Below the pieces are notes generated by a model that had not been told where the DNA came from, did no database searches, and worked only from the letters and a program-made list of their open reading frames with translations. This document shows, in pieces, positions 6,564 through 9,569 of a stretch of 9,569 bases of DNA. Origin of the DNA: an uncultured Alphaproteobacteria bacterium (GTDB lineage Bacteria; Pseudomonadota; Alphaproteobacteria; Rhizobiales; Ancalomicrobiaceae); contig CALBKH010000128.1 in NCBI GenBank assembly GCA_937892955.1, forward strand, positions 1 through 9,569, in the 5' to 3' direction. Position 1 is the first letter of the stretch; every line of letters begins with the position of its first letter. The translations under genes were made by a program, and so were the position numbers.

Positions 6564-6594
6564 TTCTCATTTGCGTCGGCAGCATGAGAATTTT
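6564..6594. repeat. AT-rich inverted repeat followed by TTTT
   Basis: TTCTCAT (6564-6570) and ATGAGAA (6584-6590) are perfect inverted copies separated by 13 bp, followed by TTTT (6591-6594). The AT-rich stem with a long loop would be a weak terminator; an operator-like site is equally possible. Confidence 0.35.
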
Positions 6595-6604
6595 GCCTCA
6601 GGAC

Positions 6605-6635
6605 CGCCATCGGTCGTCTCCAATGGCCGATGGCG
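6605..6635. repeat. 9-bp perfect inverted repeat
   Basis: CGCCATCGG (6605-6613) and CCGATGGCG (6627-6635) are perfect inverted copies with a 13-bp spacer, in the untranslated stretch between the bamE stop and its terminator. It may fold in the bamE mRNA tail or act as a protein site. Confidence 0.45.
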
Positions 6636-6681
6636 TATGGGGATTTCGGGACCCCGCCCCCCGTCGCCGTCGACTTTCGCG

Positions 6682-6712
6682 CCGCCGCCCCTTCGGGCGG
6701 CGGTTTCGTTTT
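6682..6712 (+). terminator. Rho-independent terminator downstream of bamE
   Basis: A perfect 9-bp G-C stem (CCGCCGCCC with GGGCGGCGG) around a CTTC tetraloop is followed by TTTCGTTTT on the plus strand. It is the nearest canonical terminator after bamE, although it lies about 170 bp past the stop, leaving a long 3' UTR. Confidence 0.8.
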
Positions 6713-6737
6713 CGGCGAGGGCGACGGGGTGGAGCGC

Positions 6738-6772
6738 CGACAGCCGACAGCCGACAGCCGACAGCCGACAGC
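6738..6772. repeat. Five tandem copies of heptamer CGACAGC
   Basis: Five perfect head-to-tail copies of CGACAGC fill 6738-6772; a sixth, imperfect unit (CGATCGC) follows. The unit is not a multiple of three and lies outside any gene, between the bamE terminator and the presumed PAP2 promoter. Such short arrays change length by strand slippage, so copy number may vary among strains. Confidence 0.9.
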
Positions 6773-6917
6773 CGATCGCCTCTCTCGAGCGACGGGAGCG
6801 ACCACAACCTCCGATTAACTGTTTCTCAGAAATATGCCAGAAATTTACGCCGCTTTCATGCGGCGCCGGCTCTAGTCGAGACATTCGATTTCCAATTTGC
6901 CACGATCGGACGCCGCG

Positions 6918-7865
6918 TTGAGATATCAGTTCGAGTTCTTCGTCACCGGATTCCTCGCTCTCGTCGCCGTGGTCCTCTCCGCGACCCACGACCTTCCCTT
7001 CATCGCCCCGCACGCCGACGGGGCGGCCTTCGTCGGGATCCACTACCTCGCGCCCACCGTCGCCGCCCTCGCCTGGGCGCTGGTGATGGCGCGCCGAGAT
7101 CCCCTGGCGTCGATCATGCCGATCGTCGTGTCGATCGGTAGCTACGGCGTGGTGATCTGGCTGCATTTCAACATCAAGCTCTGGGTCCCGGTGATCGAAC
7201 CGACGACGCACGACGCGCTGTTCCGGGCGAGCGGGGAGGCGATAAGACCGGTGGTCGACGCCGCTTTCGCCGCGCGCAGGGTCCTCGCCGCGGTCCTGCC
7301 CTCGATCGACGACTGGTACATCCACGCCTACATCGCGATGTTCTACTTCAGCTTCTTCGTCCACGCGGCGCGGTCGGAACGACATTTTCGCACCGTGTTC
7401 CGGGCGGCGCTCGTCCTGCAGGCACTGGGAGCGGTGGCCTATCTGGCGATGCCGGCGATAGGCCCCTTCGTCTACGAAGCCGGGATGAACGCCCTCGCCT
7501 CGAACGCCCAGGCGGCGATGATGCAGCTGCGGGAGCAACTCGTGGCGGCGCCCGACGCGGATATCGCCCGCATCGCCGAGGGCGGCCTCTTCGCCGGATT
7601 GGCGGCGATGCCGTCGCTCCATGCCGGCGGCGCGTTCCTGTTCCTGATGTTCGCGGCGAAGTGGGAGCGTTGGTTGTTGATCGGTTACATCCCGGTGTTC
7701 GTCTTCATCCTGATCGAGGCCGTGGCGAGCAGGTGGCACTACGTCATCGATCTCCCGGTCGGGATCGCCCTCGCCGCCGCAGCGATCGCGTTCACCGCAT
7801 GGTGCGAGAGCCGCGAGACGACGGCCTCCGTCGCGGTCGAACCGGAGCTCGAGCCAGCTCCTTGA
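6918..7865 (+). CDS. PAP2_3-type membrane phosphatase / inositol phosphotransferase-like protein
   Basis: A polytopic membrane protein (315 residues from TTG 6918) with about seven or eight hydrophobic segments. It carries the PAP2 signatures PSLHAG (232-237) and SRWHYVID (271-278), with His235, Arg272, His274 and Asp278 as the expected active-site residues, plus PAIGPF (179-184) ahead of them. The short SRxHxxxD spacing resembles the PAP2_3/Aur1-like inositolphosphotransferase branch rather than classical PAP2 phosphatases, and the usual KxxxxxxRP motif is not evident. The substrate is probably a lipid phosphate or phospholipid headgroup but cannot be specified. No ATG begins the frame: TTG 6918 has GGA at 6908-6910 and starts just before the first membrane segment; TTG 6897 is an alternative without a ribosome binding site. 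It is monocistronic, between two terminators, and convergent with hppA. Confidence 0.85.
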   Translation: MRYQFEFFVTGFLALVAVVLSATHDLPFIAPHADGAAFVGIHYLAPTVAALAWALVMARRDPLASIMPIVVSIGSYGVVIWLHFNIKLWVPVIEPTTHDALFRASGEAIRPVVDAAFAARRVLAAVLPSIDDWYIHAYIAMFYFSFFVHAARSERHFRTVFRAALVLQALGAVAYLAMPAIGPFVYEAGMNALASNAQAAMMQLREQLVAAPDADIARIAEGGLFAGLAAMPSLHAGGAFLFLMFAAKWERWLLIGYIPVFVFILIEAVASRWHYVIDLPVGIALAAAAIAFTAWCESRETTASVAVEPELEPAP

Positions 7866-7940
7866 GAACGGCGCGGCGGGAGGCGGACACGTTTCGGGGG
7901 GCCGCCCGTCGAGCCGAGGCCGTAGGGTCGAAAAGAGAAA

Positions 7941-7980
7941 AGCCCCCACGCGAGGTCGTCGCGCGGGGGCTCTTCGTTTT
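7941..7980. terminator. Bidirectional terminator between the PAP2 gene and hppA
   Basis: Thirteen-base arms (7941-7953 and 7959-7971) pair with one mismatch around a 5-nt loop. The plus strand continues with CTTCGTTTT and the minus strand with TTTCTCTTTT, so it can end transcripts from both convergent genes. Confidence 0.88.
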
Positions 7981-8022
7981 CTCGGCGTCGGCGCCCCGAC
8001 CCACTCGTTCGTGGCCGGCGGA

Positions 8023-8039
8023 GGCGGGACGGTCCCGCC
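8023..8039 (-). other. GC-rich hairpin just after hppA
   Basis: GGCGGGA-CGG-TCCCGCC is a perfect 7-bp stem with a 3-nt loop, 19 bp beyond the hppA stop codon. No T-tract follows on the minus strand; it may stabilise the mRNA end upstream of the true terminator. Confidence 0.4.
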
Positions 8040-8058
8040 TTCGCCTCCTCGCGTCGGC

Positions 8059-9569
8059 TCAGCCGTGAGCGAGGATCGCCAGCAGCAGCAGGGCAACGAT
8101 GTTGGTGATCTTGATCGCCGGGTTGACCGCCGGGCCGGCGGTGTCCTTGTAGGGATCGCCGACGGTGTCACCGGTGACCGACGCCTTGTGGGCTTCGGAG
8201 CCCTTGAGGTGCTTGACGCCGTCCTTGTCGACGAAGCCGTCTTCGAAAGACTTCTTGGCGTTGTCCCAGGCGCCGCCGCCGGAGGTCATGGAGACCGCGA
8301 CGAAGATGCCGTTGACGATGACGCCGAGCAGCGAGGCGCCGAGCGCGGCGAAGGCCGAGGCCTTGGAGCCGGACACGGCGAGCACGCCGAAGTAGGCGAC
8401 GACAGGAGCGAGCACCGGCAGCATCGACGGGATGATCATCTCGCGGATGGCGGCCTTGGTCAGCATGTCGACCGCACGACCGTAGTCGGGACGATCGGTG
8501 CCTTCCATGATGCCCGGCTTCTCCTTGAACTGGCGACGGACCTCTTCCACCACCGAACCGGCGGCACGGCCGACGGCGGTCATGGCGACGCCACCGAACA
8601 GGTAGGGGATGAGGCCGCCGAAGATCAGACCGGCGACGACATAGGGGTTGGAGAGGTCGAAGGAGACCTGACCCATGCCCTTGAAGTAGGGGTACTTGTC
8701 GCCGTTGGCGGCGAAGTGCTGGAGGTCGTTGGCGTAGGCCGCGAACAGCACCAGCGCGCCGAGACCGGCAGAACCGATGGCGTAGCCCTTGGTCACCGCC
8801 TTGGTGGTGTTGCCGACCGCGTCGAGCGCGTCGGTGGTCTGACGCACCTCCTTGGGCAGGCCCGCCATCTCGGCGATGCCGCCGGCGTTGTCGGTCACCG
8901 GGCCGAAGGCGTCGAGAGCGACGATCATGCCGGCGAGGCCGAGCATGGTGGTCACCGCGATCGCCGTGCCGTAGAGGCCGGCCAGCTGGTAGGTGGAGAT
9001 GATGCCGGCGACGATGACGATCGCGGGCGCCGCGGTCGACTCGAGCGAGACGGCGAGGCCCTGGATGACGTTGGTGCCGTGACCGGTGACCGACGCCTGA
9101 GCGATGGAGACCACCGGGCGCTTTCCGGTGCCGGTGTAGTACTCGGTGATCCAGACGATCAGGCCGGTGACGACCAGACCGATGATGCCCGAGACGAACA
9201 GCGCCTTGCCGGTGACGACCTGACCGGCGACGACGCCGATCTCACCCCAGCCGACGGTGAACTGGTTGGCGATGGCGAGGCCGACGATCGACAGCAGGCC
9301 GGTGACGATGAGGCCCTTGTAGAGGGCGCCCATGATCGAATTGTTCGAGCCGAGCTTGACGAAGAAGGTGCCGATGATCGAGGTCACGATGCAGACCGCG
9401 CCGATCATCAGCGGGTAGAGCATGGTGGCGGCCAGCGACGGGGCGGTGGCGAAGAAGATCGCGGCGAGAACCATGGTGGCGACGACGGTCACCGCATAGG
9501 TCTCGAACAGGTCGGCGGCCATACCGGCGCAGTCGCCGACGTTGTCGCCGACGTTGTCGGCGATGGTGG
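8059..9569 (-). CDS. hppA: K+-insensitive pyrophosphate-energized proton pump, N-terminus outside window
   Basis: The last 502 residues of a membrane-bound H+-translocating pyrophosphatase (full length usually about 700) are visible; the frame runs open off the right edge, so the ATG at 9522 is internal. The enzyme hydrolyses pyrophosphate in the cytoplasm and pumps protons across the inner membrane. Seen are the signature DNVGDNVGDCAGMAADLFE at the edge (about 9511-9567), DNAGGIAEM (8892-8866), and many hydrophobic segments through the conserved GDPYKDTAGPAVNPAIK end. In GNTTKAVTKGY, Lys (codon 8802-8800) and Thr three residues later are the pair that marks the K+-independent subfamily; K+-dependent enzymes have Ala and Gly there. 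The PPi-binding DX7KXE motif lies outside the window. The gene converges on the PAP2 gene. Confidence 0.97.
   Translation of the reverse strand, partial: TIADNVGDNVGDCAGMAADLFETYAVTVVATMVLAAIFFATAPSLAATMLYPLMIGAVCIVTSIIGTFFVKLGSNNSIMGALYKGLIVTGLLSIVGLAIANQFTVGWGEIGVVAGQVVTGKALFVSGIIGLVVTGLIVWITEYYTGTGKRPVVSIAQASVTGHGTNVIQGLAVSLESTAAPAIVIVAGIISTYQLAGLYGTAIAVTTMLGLAGMIVALDAFGPVTDNAGGIAEMAGLPKEVRQTTDALDAVGNTTKAVTKGYAIGSAGLGALVLFAAYANDLQHFAANGDKYPYFKGMGQVSFDLSNPYVVAGLIFGGLIPYLFGGVAMTAVGRAAGSVVEEVRRQFKEKPGIMEGTDRPDYGRAVDMLTKAAIREMIIPSMLPVLAPVVAYFGVLAVSGSKASAFAALGASLLGVIVNGIFVAVSMTSGGGAWDNAKKSFEDGFVDKDGVKHLKGSEAHKASVTGDTVGDPYKDTAGPAVNPAIKITNIVALLLLAILAHG

Larger units (their letters stand above)
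6514..6917. other. Structured intergenic spacer between bamE and the PAP2 gene
   Basis: No credible gene lies here. In order it holds a 12-bp palindrome (6544-6555), a TTCTCAT/ATGAGAA inverted repeat followed by TTTT (6564-6594), a 9-bp inverted repeat (6605-6635), a terminator (6682-6712), a heptamer tandem repeat (6738-6772), an unusually AT-rich patch (about 6812-6847) and a 6-bp hairpin CGCCGC-TTTCAT-GCGGCG (6848-6865). The AT-rich patch is the probable promoter region of the downstream gene, although no clean -35/-10 pair stands out. Confidence 0.6.

Noticed and set aside
6738..6772. CRISPR-like array
   Set aside because: The units are 7 bp, contiguous and without spacers, so this is a simple tandem repeat.
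6567..8171. Minus-strand open frame of 534 codons crossing the PAP2 gene
   Set aside because: It covers two terminators, the heptamer array and the end of hppA; the repeated SAVGCRL-like peptides come from the heptamer repeat.
9522..9569. ATG at 9522 as the hppA start
   Set aside because: The conserved DNVGDNVGDCAG motif is encoded directly upstream in the same frame, so the ATG is internal and the gene continues past the window.

Overview
The window reads as a chromosomal housekeeping segment of a high-GC alphaproteobacterium, most likely of the order Hyphomicrobiales (Rhizobiales). The reasons are the strongly GC-biased third codon positions, the protein families (an alphaproteobacterial cytochrome bc1 assembly chaperone, IHF-alpha, a K+-insensitive proton-pumping pyrophosphatase), and a gene order I recall as typical of that order: chaperone, DUF177 (YceD), plsX, fabH, ihfA, merR, tRNA-Pro. 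No genus can be named safely from the sequence alone.

Layout, left to right. At 1-370 (minus strand, cut by the window edge) is an exported Ala/Pro/Arg-rich then Gln-rich protein of unknown function. A 347-bp spacer (371-717) carries GTTCA repeats upstream of that gene and the terminator of the following tRNA. tRNA-Pro(GGG) lies at 718-794 (minus). From 952 to 5842 seven-gene-scale content is packed on the minus strand as six protein genes: uqcc chaperone, DUF177, plsX, fabH, ihfA and a MerR-type regulator. Chaperone/DUF177 and plsX/fabH overlap by 4 bp each, so each pair is probably translationally coupled. Candidate promoters precede plsX and ihfA. Divergent from this block is bamE (6013-6513, plus). 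A 404-bp spacer (6514-6917) holds inverted repeats, a clear terminator and five tandem copies of a heptamer. A membrane PAP2_3-type phosphatase/phosphotransferase gene (6918-7865, plus) ends at a bidirectional terminator facing the convergent hppA gene (8059 to beyond 9569, minus), which is truncated at its 5' end by the window edge.

Functionally, the window groups envelope and membrane bioenergetic genes. PlsX and FabH supply acyl phosphate and start fatty acid synthesis, BamE belongs to the outer-membrane protein assembly machine, the chaperone helps assemble complex III, and HppA couples pyrophosphate hydrolysis to proton pumping. IHF-alpha and the MerR protein are regulators carried downstream of fabH.

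I did not find a convincing new biological system. The points most worth a second look are the exported low-complexity protein at the left edge with its repeated upstream motif, and the stretch between bamE and hppA, where a PAP2_3 gene and a heptamer repeat sit between genes I remember as close neighbours in related genomes.
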